From Vampirovibrionales bacterium (GTDB lineage: Bacteria; Cyanobacteriota; Vampirovibrionia; Vampirovibrionales; Vampirovibrionaceae), in assembly GCA_029262635.1 (NCBI GenBank), contig JAJCZA010000005.1:124001-188000 (forward strand): a stretch of 64,000 bases of DNA. Direction: 5' to 3'. Positions 53,059-62,530 of the stretch are shown piece after piece; position 1 is the first letter of the stretch, and every line of letters starts with the position of its first letter. The notes under the pieces are model-generated. The model was not told the origin of the DNA. It did no database searches and saw only the letters and a program-made list of their open reading frames with translations. The translations under genes were made by a program, and so were the position numbers.

Positions 53059-54402
53059 ATGCTGACGACCACCGAAAGTGCGCCCCAGATTAAAACGGCT
53101 TTACCAGGACCGAAAACAAAAGCTCTGATCGAACGGGATAAAAAGGTCATTTCACCCTCGTATACCCGAGGTTATCCGTTTGCCATTGAAAAAGGCGAAG
53201 GGGCCGTCGTAACCGATTTAGACGGCAATACGTTTCTGGATTATTGTGCCGGAATCGCGGTATGCGCCACCGGACACTCCCATCCCAAAGTGGTTTCAGC
53301 GATTCAAGAACAAGCCGGACGTTTTTTGCATATGTCGGGAACCGACTTTTATTACGAAAACATGGTTGAACTGGCCGAACGACTGGGAAAAACCGCACCA
53401 GATTCCGGTGATCACCGAGTATTCTTTAGTAACTCCGGTGCGGAATCCATTGAAGGCGCCTTAAAGCTGGCTCGTTACCACACGGGGCGGCAAAACATCA
53501 TCTCGTTTTATCGAAGTTTCCATGGCCGAACCTATGGCGCCATGTCGGTAACCGCCAGTAAGTCCATCCAGAAAAAGCAGTTTTCTCCTCTGCTAAGTGG
53601 CGTTTACCATGCCCACTACCCCTACCATTACCGGGATCCAAAAGGTAATACGCCTGAAGAAACGGCGCAGGCCTGCTTGAACTTTATCCAAGATCACTTG
53701 TTCAAGATGGTGGTTCAGCCGGATGAAGTCGCGGCATTTCTCGTCGAACCCATTCAGGGTGAAGGCGGCTACGTTGTCCCGCCCGATAGTTTTTTATTAG
53801 GCCTACAAGCCTTAGCCCAAGAGCATGGCATTTTAATTATTTCTGATGAGGTACAGGCAGGCATTGGGCGAACCGGTAAAATGTGGGCATCATCTCATGT
53901 ACCCGGATACGAGCCCGATATTATTACCAGCGCTAAGGGCATCGCGTCGGGTTTGCCGTTGGGGGCCATTATTGCCAAGTCTCACGTCATGAACTGGGTA
54001 CCGGGAGTTCATGCCTCCACCTTTGGCGGAAACCCTTTGGCATGTGCCGCGGCGTTAGCCACCCTCGACCTCTTGGACGCTGGCGTCATGGATAACGCTC
54101 GAGTTCAAGGCGATTACCTGATGAAAAAAATAAAAGATCTGCAACAACGATTCGATGTGCTGGGCGAGATTCGGGGCCGAGGGCTCATGGTGGGTATCGA
54201 GGTTGTCAAATCTAAAGCCTCGCGAGAAAAAGCGCCGAAACTGAGAGATGCCATTGTGGATGCGGCATTTTACGAAGGCCTGCTGATTTTAGGATGTGGC
54301 GAAAACGGTATTCGTTTCAGTCCGCCATTGATTATCACAGAGGCTCAAACCGATAAAGCCGTTGAAATTTTCGAATGCGCCTTAGAGAAATCACTTCTTT
54401 AG
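53059..54402 (+). CDS. Class III aminotransferase (GABA/acetylornithine type)
   Basis: Product of 447 aa, a PLP enzyme. FFSNSGAESIEGALKLAR, the VEPIQGEGGY loop, D263 (ISDEVQAGIGRTG) and Schiff-base K293 (TSAKGIASGLPLGA) are complete. Best fit is the 4-aminobutyrate aminotransferase/ornithine-type group. No neighbours narrow the substrate. It is probably a single-gene unit, as the next gene has its own leader. Confidence 0.9.
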   Translation: MLTTTESAPQIKTALPGPKTKALIERDKKVISPSYTRGYPFAIEKGEGAVVTDLDGNTFLDYCAGIAVCATGHSHPKVVSAIQEQAGRFLHMSGTDFYYENMVELAERLGKTAPDSGDHRVFFSNSGAESIEGALKLARYHTGRQNIISFYRSFHGRTYGAMSVTASKSIQKKQFSPLLSGVYHAHYPYHYRDPKGNTPEETAQACLNFIQDHLFKMVVQPDEVAAFLVEPIQGEGGYVVPPDSFLLGLQALAQEHGILIISDEVQAGIGRTGKMWASSHVPGYEPDIITSAKGIASGLPLGAIIAKSHVMNWVPGVHASTFGGNPLACAAALATLDLLDAGVMDNARVQGDYLMKKIKDLQQRFDVLGEIRGRGLMVGIEVVKSKASREKAPKLRDAIVDAAFYEGLLILGCGENGIRFSPPLIITEAQTDKAVEIFECALEKSLL

Positions 54403-54587
54403 GGTTACGTTCGTAAGGTCAATAATCTTTTATTCTTCACAAGAATCATACACATGAGGCATTTTAGGACCATCTGACGGCACCCCTCTTCAGGCACTGT
54501 TATTCACCTATGTTTTTGTTATGGTGTACCAATAGAAACCTATCAACTAGCGATGAGCGTTTATCAAAGTTAAGGAGGGTCTTTCCA

Positions 54588-55652
54588 ATGGTTAAGAGTT
54601 TGGAACAGGAAAACATCACCATGTCAAAAACATCCGACAATGTCCTTTCAACCATCGATGGTGCCGAAAACCAGACGGAACGGTTTCTCTCCCGAGAAAT
54701 GCTGGGCGTCGTGGAAGCCGCGTCTCTTTCCGCCGGCCGCCTGATGGGAAAAGGGAAAAAAGATATGGCCGATCAGGCCGCCGTAACCGCCATGCGGACC
54801 GCACTGGAAAGCGTTCCTATTAATGGCCGCATTGTCATCGGCGAAGGCGAACGAGACGAGGCCCCCATGCTTTACATCGGTGAACGAGTCGGCAAAGGCG
54901 ACGACGACATGCCCGAATTTGATATCGCTGTGGATCCGTTAGAAGGAACCAATCTCGTCGCTCACGGTCTACCCGGCTCAGTTGCCACACTCGCTCTCGC
55001 CCCCAAAGGCGGCTTGCTTCACGCCCCGGATACCTATATGAACAAGCTGGTGGTTGGCCCGGCAGCCAAAGGAAAAATTGATATTAACGCCCCAGTTAAA
55101 TATAACCTCAACGTTATTGCCATGAGTTTAAGCCGAAAAATTGAAGACCTCACGGTCGTTATTCTGGATCGCCCTCGGCACACCCAACTCATTCAGGATG
55201 TTCGAGCCGCTGGCGCCCGGATTAAGCTGATTAGTGACGGAGACATGATGCCAGCGATTGCTTCGGCTGTCTCAGGCTCTGGCATCCATGCGGTCATGGG
55301 GACCGGTGGCGCACCAGAATCCGTTCTCAGTGCGGCGGCCATCAAGTGTTTGGGGGGTGAAATTCAAGCGACATTCAAATGGCGTTCGCCCGAAGAAAAA
55401 GCCCGCGCCGAAAAAATGGGCGTCATCGAAACCTCTGAAGAACGGGTTTATTCAACCAATGAACTCGCACCAGCCGATGAAATCGTCTTTGCCGCCTGCG
55501 GCATCACCACAGGGGACATTTTGAAAGGCGTTCAATATTTTGGCGGCGGTGCCCGCACCCACAGCATTATTCTCAGTCACAGCGCCGGCCTGATCCGTTT
55601 TGTGGATACCGTCCATATGAACCGGGACAACCCCATGCCAATCCAACTTTAG
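54588..55652 (+). CDS. glpX: Class II fructose-1,6-bisphosphatase (GlpX/SBPase type)
   Basis: Product of 354 aa. Start at 54588 because AAGGAGG lies 9 nt upstream; the frame is open from 54510 but without support. Motifs [12 protein letters not shown] and DPLEGTNL bind Mg and phosphate. In cyanobacteria this enzyme removes phosphate from fructose- and sedoheptulose-bisphosphate (F/SBPase). Here gluconeogenesis is the likely role. The gap of 185 bp from 53059 gene holds its promoter. Confidence 0.95.
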   Translation: MVKSLEQENITMSKTSDNVLSTIDGAENQTERFLSREMLGVVEAASLSAGRLMGKGKKDMADQAAVTAMRTALESVPINGRIVIGEGERDEAPMLYIGERVGKGDDDMPEFDIAVDPLEGTNLVAHGLPGSVATLALAPKGGLLHAPDTYMNKLVVGPAAKGKIDINAPVKYNLNVIAMSLSRKIEDLTVVILDRPRHTQLIQDVRAAGARIKLISDGDMMPAIASAVSGSGIHAVMGTGGAPESVLSAAAIKCLGGEIQATFKWRSPEEKARAEKMGVIETSEERVYSTNELAPADEIVFAACGITTGDILKGVQYFGGGARTHSIILSHSAGLIRFVDTVHMNRDNPMPIQL

Positions 55653-55718
55653 CTCGCCTGTTTTATTTCAATCGCCTGAAAAGAGGTATTAAGTGATAAA
55701 ATTGTTTAATTTTCTTTA

Positions 55719-56756
55719 CTAGCCCCATTGGTGCATGACAGTTTGCACATAGTAATCGAGGATTTGACGCCCCCAGAAGAGCATGGTTAACGAGCCGAGA
55801 ACCAAGGCTGGCCCTAATGGTAAATAGGTAAAGCTTTGGGTGCGCTTGACCTGACGCATTAGAATCACCACAGCCACGATGGACAGGAGCATCAACAGAA
55901 GAATCAGCCATGTTCGCAGGCCCGGCTCTAGATCGGAATAGGAAACCCAGAACGAAAGCCCCGCAAAAAGGAAACTCGCCGCCCCGGAAATCAGTGACAC
56001 ATAGGCTTTACTTTTATAATACTGATACCCCAGCATAGGAATCGCCGGAACGGCTTGAAAAACAAACCCCAGAAGTAAGGCCACCAACATGAGTTCCCAC
56101 CCCAAAAAAGCGCCCACGCCCATCATCAGGTGAGTATCGCCATGACCAAAGCCTTCAGTCCCAAACACAATTTCGCTTAAAAGAATCAACCCCTCAAACA
56201 CGACAAAGGCAACAAACACCCCGATCACCGCCGAAATAAAGGAATCAGGAATACTAATGGCCACGAGCTGAAAGGAAGATTGGGACGTTTGCCCTAAATC
56301 CAGAAACGAATAAACAAGGCCCACTGGAATCAGGGACAGCGAATTAATTTGAAAAATCAGGCTTTCCTTAAAATCCGTAATGGTAATAACCACCAGATTA
56401 CAGATTAAAAACAGTAGAAACAAGGTCTGAAGCGTTAGCCCAGAATACCAAACCACCCCAACAAACAATAAGCCCGTTGCCAACTCTGCCAAGGGGTATT
56501 CAATCCCAATCGGAGCTTTACAGGTTCGACACTGGGCCCCTTGGAAGATATAGGCGACCAGCGGAAAATTTTCGTACCATCTCAACGGCGTTTTGCAATG
56601 AGTACAGTGGGATGGGGGCTTCACAATCGATTGATCCGTTAGGAACCGGTAGGCCACCACATTTAAAAAGCTCCCCATACACAGTCCTATAATAAACGTT
56701 AAGCCATAAATAAAGGGCTGTAACTGGGGATCCAAATCCGGCATCGGTAAAATCAC
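55719..56756 (-). CDS. pilD: Prepilin peptidase
   Basis: Product of 345 aa, likely GTG start. Eight or so TM helices. The N-terminal region GSFLNVVAYR with two CxxC pairs (CTHCKTP and CRTCKAP) binds zinc; catalytic aspartates lie in ITDFKE and GHGDTHLMMG (GxGD). It cleaves and N-methylates type IV prepilins. The additional C-terminal TM segments extend it to above the usual 260-290 aa. It is 110 bp downstream of a SigF-like sigma factor on the same strand. Confidence 0.94.
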   Translation of the reverse strand: MILPMPDLDPQLQPFIYGLTFIIGLCMGSFLNVVAYRFLTDQSIVKPPSHCTHCKTPLRWYENFPLVAYIFQGAQCRTCKAPIGIEYPLAELATGLLFVGVVWYSGLTLQTLFLLFLICNLVVITITDFKESLIFQINSLSLIPVGLVYSFLDLGQTSQSSFQLVAISIPDSFISAVIGVFVAFVVFEGLILLSEIVFGTEGFGHGDTHLMMGVGAFLGWELMLVALLLGFVFQAVPAIPMLGYQYYKSKAYVSLISGAASFLFAGLSFWVSYSDLEPGLRTWLILLLMLLSIVAVVILMRQVKRTQSFTYLPLGPALVLGSLTMLFWGRQILDYYVQTVMHQWG

Positions 56757-56865
56757 AGGGCAATCAACTCTTTCTCACAGCAGGTAAGGGGGTAACGGTT
56801 AAATATCAATGAAGCGAAAGGAAGCATAAGCCTATTATATCAACAGATCCGAAACAACGGGAGCG

Positions 56866-57720
56866 TTACATTGAAGAGCGCAAGTTCGTCACATCTTCCG
56901 TATGATGTCGCTCTATGTTTTCACTTGCGTCCGAGGATTCTTCCAGACTCTTCATCAAAATATCCAACGCCTTTCGTAATCGACGCGACACCTGCATTTG
57001 GGAGATACCCAAAGCTTTGGCAATCTCTGTCTGGCTCATGTCATCGTAATAGGTCATTTTTACCACGGAACGCAACTCTTCTTTAAGGCCAGCCATGGCG
57101 TTTTCCAGATAAATTTTGTTTTCCCGGTTAATGGCCATCTCAAAGTAGCGATCATCCACAAGACGCTCAACATAGCCCGTATCTGAACTATCAGAGGTTA
57201 AGAACTGGTCCAGCGATACCGGCTGACGGCGACGTTCCACCTCTTGCGCCTGAGTAACCTTTGATAAGGGACATTCCAGAAACTCGGCAATCTCCAGATC
57301 CGTCGGTGTCCGGTCCAATTCTTCAGACAACTTCTGTACAATCTGGTTAATCCGGTAATATAACTCATATACCTGTCGAGGCGCCTTAATCATACTGGTT
57401 TTATCCCGAAGATAATGACGGATTTCGCCCGTAATTAAGTAGGTTGAATACGTCTTGAAACTGGTACCACAGAACGGATCAAACTTATCCACCGCCTTCA
57501 TCAGGCCGATACTACCCACCTGAATAATATCATCCACCGGATCCGTACTCCGGCGTGCCAGGGCATGGCTAATTTTCTTCACATACGGCATGACTTGCTG
57601 AACGATCGCATCCCGCAACGGCGATTGTTTTGGGCTACTCGTGTCTAATGCGGCATACTCTGCAAGCATTTCGTTCAGTTCAGAAGTAAAAACATCTTGT
57701 GATGGCTGATAACGACCCAT
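56866..57720 (-). CDS. Group 3 sigma factor (SigF/SigB-like)
   Basis: Product of 284 aa. Regions 2 (DDIIQVGSIGLMKAVDKFD, TYLITGEIRHYLRDK), 3 (LEIAEFLE) and 4 (MSQTEIAKALGISQMQVSRRLRKAL) are complete. This layout is that of SigF/SigB/FliA-type factors. In Synechocystis SigF controls pilin expression; its place next to prepilin peptidase fits. No anti-sigma gene is adjacent. An extended -10 (57797-57789) lies upstream. Confidence 0.95.
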   Translation of the reverse strand: MGRYQPSQDVFTSELNEMLAEYAALDTSSPKQSPLRDAIVQQVMPYVKKISHALARRSTDPVDDIIQVGSIGLMKAVDKFDPFCGTSFKTYSTYLITGEIRHYLRDKTSMIKAPRQVYELYYRINQIVQKLSEELDRTPTDLEIAEFLECPLSKVTQAQEVERRRQPVSLDQFLTSDSSDTGYVERLVDDRYFEMAINRENKIYLENAMAGLKEELRSVVKMTYYDDMSQTEIAKALGISQMQVSRRLRKALDILMKSLEESSDASENIERHHTEDVTNLRSSM

Positions 57721-57788
57721 AAATTATCCCATTTCGGTTGGTACGTTTGTCTACTTGTCTAGCCTCAGGGGAAAACCCTGACCTGACC

Positions 57789-57797
57789 ATTATATCA
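57789..57797 (-). promoter_or_regulatory. Extended -10 promoter of the sigma factor gene
   Basis: TGATATAAT on the minus strand, with a TCAGGG/CCCTGA hairpin in the leader (57762-57779). Confidence 0.5.
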
Positions 57798-57863
57798 CTC
57801 GACCTTTTCAAAACACGCCGTCCATTCTATGGATTCTTTTTATTAAAAAATCGGTCTTAAAAC

Positions 57864-57892
57864 TTGATCTTATCCTTTTAACTAACTATAAC
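57864..57892 (+). promoter_or_regulatory. Promoter of ispH
   Basis: TTGATC (57864-57869), 17-bp spacer, TATAAC (57887-57892). Transcription from it would start near 57899, which excludes the ATG-like start at 57895 and supports GTG at 57961. Confidence 0.6.
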
Positions 57893-57960
57893 TAATGACA
57901 TCACCCATCCATTGGTTTACCCTATTGTTGTTTTCGATACCATGGGAAAGGATTCCCCAC

Positions 57961-58875
57961 GTGAATCAAACCACCCTCACGGATTCTTCCACCGAGATCC
58001 CTGAAAAAGCAAATAAAACTATTCTGCTCGCCAAACACCATGGCTTTTGCCATGGGGTCAAGAAAGCCGTGGATAAGACCACCCAAACTGGTGAGGAGCA
58101 AGAAAAGCCAGTTTATGTTTTAGGACAACTGATTCATAACCAGCAAGTTATAAATAAACTATCAGAACAAGGGATTCAGACCGTTGAAACATTGGATCAG
58201 GTTCCTGATAACAGCGTTTGTGTCATTCGAACTCATGGGGCCTCGCCAGAACTCGTTCAACAAGCGGAAGCCCGAGGGATTTCAGTTAGCGATGCCACCT
58301 GCCCTGACGTTCGATTGGTTCAAAATAAAGCGACAGAGCTGGTAAAAGAAGGTTATACCGTGATTGTGGTCGGAAAAAAAGACCACCCGGAAGTTATTGG
58401 CATTACCGCCCACGCCAGCCAGATTCCCAATGCCTATATCGTGGCGATTAACGATCCGAAAGATATCCCTCAAAAACTGGAAAACCTACCAAAGCGGCGC
58501 ATCGGTGTGGTTTCCCAAACCACACAAATGGAAGAAAGCTTTTTTGACATGATCAAAGAGCTGGCAAAAGTTGCAAAAGAACTCAAAGTGTTTAATACTA
58601 TCTGTCCAGCGACGTTTTTTCGGCAAAATGCGGCTTTGGAACTCTCCAAACAGGTTGATTTTATGGTCGTCATTGGCGGAAAAAACAGCTCCAACACCAC
58701 CCATTTGGCTGAAATCTGCAAAGAGCAGGGTACCCAAACCGTTCATATTGAAACCTATCAAGAACTGGAAGGAAACCAAGAGCTGTTAGCCGCTCAGACC
58801 ATTGGAGTCACGGCTGGCGCTTCCACCCCTGAGTGGCTTGTTCAGGAAGTGACCGATTACCTGCATACCCTTTAA
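57961..58875 (+). CDS. ispH: 4-hydroxy-3-methylbut-2-enyl diphosphate reductase
   Basis: Product of 304 aa, the last enzyme of the non-mevalonate isoprenoid pathway, holding an Fe-S cluster. Three cysteine ligands: C30 (GFCHGVKKA), C114 (ATCPDVR), C215 (TICPAT). GTG start with AAAGGA 8 nt upstream. The window also holds ispD, in a different transcript. It is 45 bp before rpsA. Confidence 0.96.
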   Translation: MNQTTLTDSSTEIPEKANKTILLAKHHGFCHGVKKAVDKTTQTGEEQEKPVYVLGQLIHNQQVINKLSEQGIQTVETLDQVPDNSVCVIRTHGASPELVQQAEARGISVSDATCPDVRLVQNKATELVKEGYTVIVVGKKDHPEVIGITAHASQIPNAYIVAINDPKDIPQKLENLPKRRIGVVSQTTQMEESFFDMIKELAKVAKELKVFNTICPATFFRQNAALELSKQVDFMVVIGGKNSSNTTHLAEICKEQGTQTVHIETYQELEGNQELLAAQTIGVTAGASTPEWLVQEVTDYLHTL

Positions 58876-58920
58876 TTTACGACCCCTTAACTTACTTAAA
58901 ATTAGGAGACCACCCCTATC

Positions 58921-60081
58921 GTGATGTCTAGTATTGTTGACCCCTCTGTTTCGACCGAAGAATCCCATGAATCCCTGAAAATGGATTTCGCCAAACTCCT
59001 CGAACAGAGTTTTCAAACCGAACTGTTGCCCGGAACCATTACCGTCGGCGAAGTATTAAAGATAGAAAAAGATGGCCTGTTGGTTGACGTGGGAGGAAAG
59101 TCTGAAGGCTTTGTCTCCATAAAGGAAATTAACGGATGCCGTAATTTGGAAGAGCTTCAAACCCTTTTTGAGGTGGGACAGGTTCGGGAGTTTTTCATTT
59201 CTCGAGTCAATGACGAAGACACCAACTGCTATACGCTATCCTGCCGACGCGTGGCCGCATTCAAAAACTGGGACAAACTGAAAGACCTGAAAGCCGAAAA
59301 CACAACAGTCGAGGTCACCGTCACTGGCTCAACCAAGGGGGGGATCCTGGTCAATGTATTGGATCTTAAAGGCTTTATCCCTGCAAGCCAAATCCGGGTC
59401 GCTAAAACCCTGGATAATCTGGTCGGTGAAGTCTTAACCGCTAAAATTCTTGAAGTAGACAAAGCTAAAAACAAGCTCATCCTCAGCAACCGAGCCGCTG
59501 TTTTTGAAGAAAAGGCCGCCATGCGAGCCGAAACCCTCAGCAAGCTTAACGAAGGCGATGTTGTTGAAGGCGAAATTGTTAAGGTAACCGACTTCGGCGT
59601 GTTTGTTGACATCAACGGCATTGACGGTTTACTGCCTTTATCCGAAATTTCCTGGCAACGTATTAATCATCCTTCCGAGGTGTTAAAACTAGGCGAACGT
59701 GTTCAGGTTCGAGTTCTCACGGTTGACCAAAGCCTACAGCGCATTAGCCTCAGTAAAAAACGGCTGGAAGCGGATCCCTGGAACACTGTTCATGACCATT
59801 TCTCTATCGGTGATGAGCCGGTCGGTCGAGTTTCTAAAATTCTCTCCTCTGGCGTACTATCAGAATTAATGCCTGGAATCGAAGCTTACTGTAGTTTTGG
59901 ACCACAGGGTAAATTCTTTTATCTCAATGAATCTTACCAGTTCCGCATTGTCTCGATTAATGCCAACGATCGACGTATTACGCTGGAGTTCCTAACCGAT
60001 ATCGAGCCTAAAGTAGAGGAAGAAGCGGACGAAACCATCGAATCCGAAGGATTACAAGACACCATGGCCGACCCTCAATAA
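58921..60081 (+). CDS. rpsA: 30S ribosomal protein S1 (four S1 motifs)
   Basis: Product of 386 aa, GTG start (AGGAG 12 nt upstream; an ATG is the next codon). Three clear S1 domains at about 36-105, 115-190 and 204-275 (VTDFGVFVDINGIDGLLPLSEI is the best). A fourth one is degenerate (290-355). Cyanobacterial-type S1 has fewer repeats than the six of E. coli. It binds mRNA during initiation. It follows ispH by 45 bp and ends in an acidic tail. Confidence 0.93.
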   Translation: MMSSIVDPSVSTEESHESLKMDFAKLLEQSFQTELLPGTITVGEVLKIEKDGLLVDVGGKSEGFVSIKEINGCRNLEELQTLFEVGQVREFFISRVNDEDTNCYTLSCRRVAAFKNWDKLKDLKAENTTVEVTVTGSTKGGILVNVLDLKGFIPASQIRVAKTLDNLVGEVLTAKILEVDKAKNKLILSNRAAVFEEKAAMRAETLSKLNEGDVVEGEIVKVTDFGVFVDINGIDGLLPLSEISWQRINHPSEVLKLGERVQVRVLTVDQSLQRISLSKKRLEADPWNTVHDHFSIGDEPVGRVSKILSSGVLSELMPGIEAYCSFGPQGKFFYLNESYQFRIVSINANDRRITLEFLTDIEPKVEEEADETIESEGLQDTMADPQ

Positions 60082-60119
60082 GGGGCGGTCTTGATCCGGC
60101 TAACCATCGGTTTGAACAA

Positions 60120-60147
60120 TTGACACCGTTTTCTCCTTTGGTATAGT
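60120..60147 (+). promoter_or_regulatory. Promoter of rplU-rpmA
   Basis: TTGACA (60120-60125), 16-bp spacer ending TGG, TATAGT (60142-60147). Both -35 and extended -10 are good. Confidence 0.8.
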
Positions 60148-60168
60148 ATGGAACACCGTCTTTTGAAA

Positions 60169-60184
60169 GAGGCTTTTACGCCTC
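60169..60184 (+). promoter_or_regulatory. Hairpin in the rplU leader
   Basis: GAGGC-TTTTAC-GCCTC in the 65-nt leader before rplU. A ribosomal leader signal is possible but unproven. Confidence 0.35.
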
Positions 60185-60217
60185 ACCCGATTTAACCACT
60201 TAAAAGGACAAACCCCA

Positions 60218-60592
60218 ATGTATGCCATTATTGATTTAAATGGAAAGCAGTATGAAGTCGAAGAAGGTCGCTATGTGACCGTCGATCGCCTTCCTCAACA
60301 GCCCGGCGAATCCGTCGATGTGAGTAAGGTGTTAATGGTGGTCGACGGCAAGGAATCTAAAATTGGCGCCCCCTTTGTTGATGGCGTTCAAGTGAAGGCC
60401 AAAGTAATTGACCATTTCCGCGGTAAAAAGCTCATCGTTTATAAGATGCGATGCAAAAAAGGTTACCGCCGCAAGCAAGGACATCGTCAGGATTACACTC
60501 GCCTTCAGATTGAATCCCTTGGCGTTGGAAGCAAGAAAAGCGCCTCCACCGCAAAGCAAGAAACCCCAAAAGAAACCAAAGAGGATAGTTAA
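60218..60592 (+). CDS. rplU: 50S ribosomal protein L21
   Basis: Product of 124 aa. [20 protein letters not shown] start and [20 protein letters not shown] ([12 protein letters not shown]) end of the core are typical. The C-terminal Lys/Thr/Glu tail makes it about 20 residues longer than the usual 103. First gene of rplU-rpmA. Confidence 0.97.
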   Translation: MYAIIDLNGKQYEVEEGRYVTVDRLPQQPGESVDVSKVLMVVDGKESKIGAPFVDGVQVKAKVIDHFRGKKLIVYKMRCKKGYRRKQGHRQDYTRLQIESLGVGSKKSASTAKQETPKETKEDS

Positions 60593-60594
60593 CC

Positions 60595-60846
60595 ATGGCG
60601 CATAAGAAAGGTGTCGGTTCTTCCAAGAACGGCCGAGACAGTCATTCCAAACGACTGGGTGTTAAAAAATACGGTGGCGAAAAGGTCCTTGCAGGCAATA
60701 TTCTTATTCGTCAACGCGGTACAAAATTCCATCCGGGTGTTAATGTCGGGCGAGGCGGTGATGACACCCTTTTTGCTTTGAGCGATGGCCTGGTTCAATT
60801 TACCCATACCCGCAACAAAACTAAGATTAACGTGGTTAGCGCTTAG
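60595..60846 (+). CDS. rpmA: 50S ribosomal protein L27
   Basis: Product of 83 aa. [20 protein letters not shown] is the standard N-terminus that reaches the peptidyl-transferase centre; there is no Firmicutes-like leader peptide to be removed. It starts 2 bp after rplU. Confidence 0.98.
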   Translation: MAHKKGVGSSKNGRDSHSKRLGVKKYGGEKVLAGNILIRQRGTKFHPGVNVGRGGDDTLFALSDGLVQFTHTRNKTKINVVSA

Positions 60847-60848
60847 TC

Positions 60849-60884
60849 ATAGGACAAAGGCCTTTTCGCTCAAGTTTGTTCTAT
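60849..60884. terminator. Possible terminator of rplU-rpmA
   Basis: A 10-bp stem ATAGGACAAA / TTTGTTCTAT with one G-T pair right after the rpmA stop. It overlaps the 3' end of the convergent gene at 60870. No T-run follows. Confidence 0.4.
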
Positions 60885-61640
60885 GCGCTTAAATCCATAG
60901 TGTCGGCGTTTATTTTCCTTTAAATACAAATGCGCCGTATTTAAAGTCTGCATCTCATCCTTGTTTAAAACAATCTCTTCATCTTTTTGATCCAGAATCA
61001 TTAAGACTTCTTCAGACTCTTTAGACGACGACAAAAGCGATCGAAGGGTTGAGTCATCAGCATTTTCAGCACCTCCCACACTGGGTAAGGGACCAAAGGA
61101 CTCTTCATACATCGCCAACTTCTGAAGAGCTTCTTCATACAAAGCTCTGGAAACCGTCTCACCTAGGCATTGAGCTGGAGAAATATGAGTCATTCGCCCC
61201 TGCGAAGCCGGGTATTGCAAAACATCTACTTCTGGCGGACCAAGTACAACACGTTCATCCCTTTGCTCTGCGTTAATAAAAGCACGCTCATCCCTCTCTA
61301 TCAACTTTAGCACCAGGTCCAGACACTTAACACAAATTGGTTCCGGCGATTCCAGATTATCCTGCCGCTTACCACACACATTGCACACACTCCGCTTAAG
61401 ACTAACGTCACCCGACTCGTCGCCCCCTAGCCGATACTCTAGCGCTTGTTCCAAACGTTTTTCATCCAGAGAGGTCTGTCGGGCAATATAGCGGAAATTT
61501 AATTCTCGCAAACGAGGTGTTATTTTTTGATAGTAAAAGTCATACATCCCTCGCTCCTCATCCAAGCAACCAGAGCAGACTCTGACACCCCCCTTTTTGA
61601 TAAAAGGCTTACTGCATTGCTGACAATTGACAATATCCAT
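60870..61640 (-). CDS. Zinc-ribbon protein with YvyF-like N-terminus
   Basis: Product of 256 aa. An N-terminal CQQC...CSGC pair and a CNVC...CVKC pair (about 87-106) would bind two zinc ions. The first 75 residues (NCQQCSKPFIKKGG, then CSGCLDEERGMYDFYYQKI, then a wing-helix-like stretch) resemble YvyF/TIGR03826, a flagellar-operon protein of Firmicutes that binds transcription machinery. No flagellar genes are in view. It ends a possible ispD-pcm-ruvA-this operon; the 147-bp gap to ruvA makes this unsure. Confidence 0.72.
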   Translation of the reverse strand: MDIVNCQQCSKPFIKKGGVRVCSGCLDEERGMYDFYYQKITPRLRELNFRYIARQTSLDEKRLEQALEYRLGGDESGDVSLKRSVCNVCGKRQDNLESPEPICVKCLDLVLKLIERDERAFINAEQRDERVVLGPPEVDVLQYPASQGRMTHISPAQCLGETVSRALYEEALQKLAMYEESFGPLPSVGGAENADDSTLRSLLSSSKESEEVLMILDQKDEEIVLNKDEMQTLNTAHLYLKENKRRHYGFKRIEQT

Positions 61641-61787
61641 AAATTACGCTTCCCAGTTCAATAAACACGCATGCTTATTAAACGCTATCGGCAAGCAAAC
61701 AAAAAAATTGAATAATGAGGTTGTCACTCAACCACTTCCCTTATCTCGAGACAGCCTTATTGCCTGCCCTTCAAGCTATTAAGGCCT

Positions 61788-62435
61788 TTAAACCCTTGAA
61801 AGCCAGCGTAACGACTCACGCAACACCACTTCCGATGTGGGTGACCCTTCCTCTTCTAACTCGGTCTGAACCGCTTTCAAGCTCTCACTCACCTCATTTT
61901 GTTCATAGCCCAGAGAAAGCAGAACAGTCTCCGCTTCGATAAAGGCTTCCGAGTTCCGGGGAAGCACATGGCCCTCTGTTTTTATATCGGTTGAAAAACG
62001 CAGGGCAACCTCTCGCCAAGCTTTCATCTTTTCCTTCAATTCCAGAACAATCTTCTTTGCCAACTTCGGGCCAACCCCTTTGGCCACCGTCAAAGGCTTA
62101 TGTTCATCCAACACCACCGCCTGAACAATATCGGTCACAGCCATGTCCGAAAGCAGGGCCAACGCCACCCGAACTCCAACTCCGCTGGCGGATTGCAAAA
62201 TATTGAACAGATCTCGTTCATCCCGGTTCACAAACCCCACCAAGATCATGGCATCTTCTCGTACCACCAGCGTGGTAAAAACATGTACCTCTTCGCCAAT
62301 CGCCGGGGCCTGTCGAATCGACCGCTCATTAGTCAACACCTCATAGCCCATCCCCTGAACATCGACAATCAATAGAGCCCCTCGGGGGGATTGATCCATT
62401 TTACCGGTCAGCGTCCCTCGAACATAGGTAATCAT
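61788..62435 (-). CDS. ruvA: Holliday junction branch migration protein RuvA
   Basis: Product of 215 aa. MITYVRGTL start with domain I OB fold, two helix-hairpin-helix motifs (LQSASGVGVRVALALLS and VAKGVGPKLAKKIVLELK) and a C-terminal domain III that contacts RuvB. It is preceded by pcm (95 bp). ruvB and ruvC are not in view. Confidence 0.95.
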   Translation of the reverse strand: MITYVRGTLTGKMDQSPRGALLIVDVQGMGYEVLTNERSIRQAPAIGEEVHVFTTLVVREDAMILVGFVNRDERDLFNILQSASGVGVRVALALLSDMAVTDIVQAVVLDEHKPLTVAKGVGPKLAKKIVLELKEKMKAWREVALRFSTDIKTEGHVLPRNSEAFIEAETVLLSLGYEQNEVSESLKAVQTELEEEGSPTSEVVLRESLRWLSRV

Positions 62436-62530
62436 CTGTTGGTTTCACTCTCTTACTTACAGGTACTTCTTACTAAAGCCTATCGTGTCAGCTTCGTTAG
62501 CGACGATACCAGAAACACGACGACAAAACA

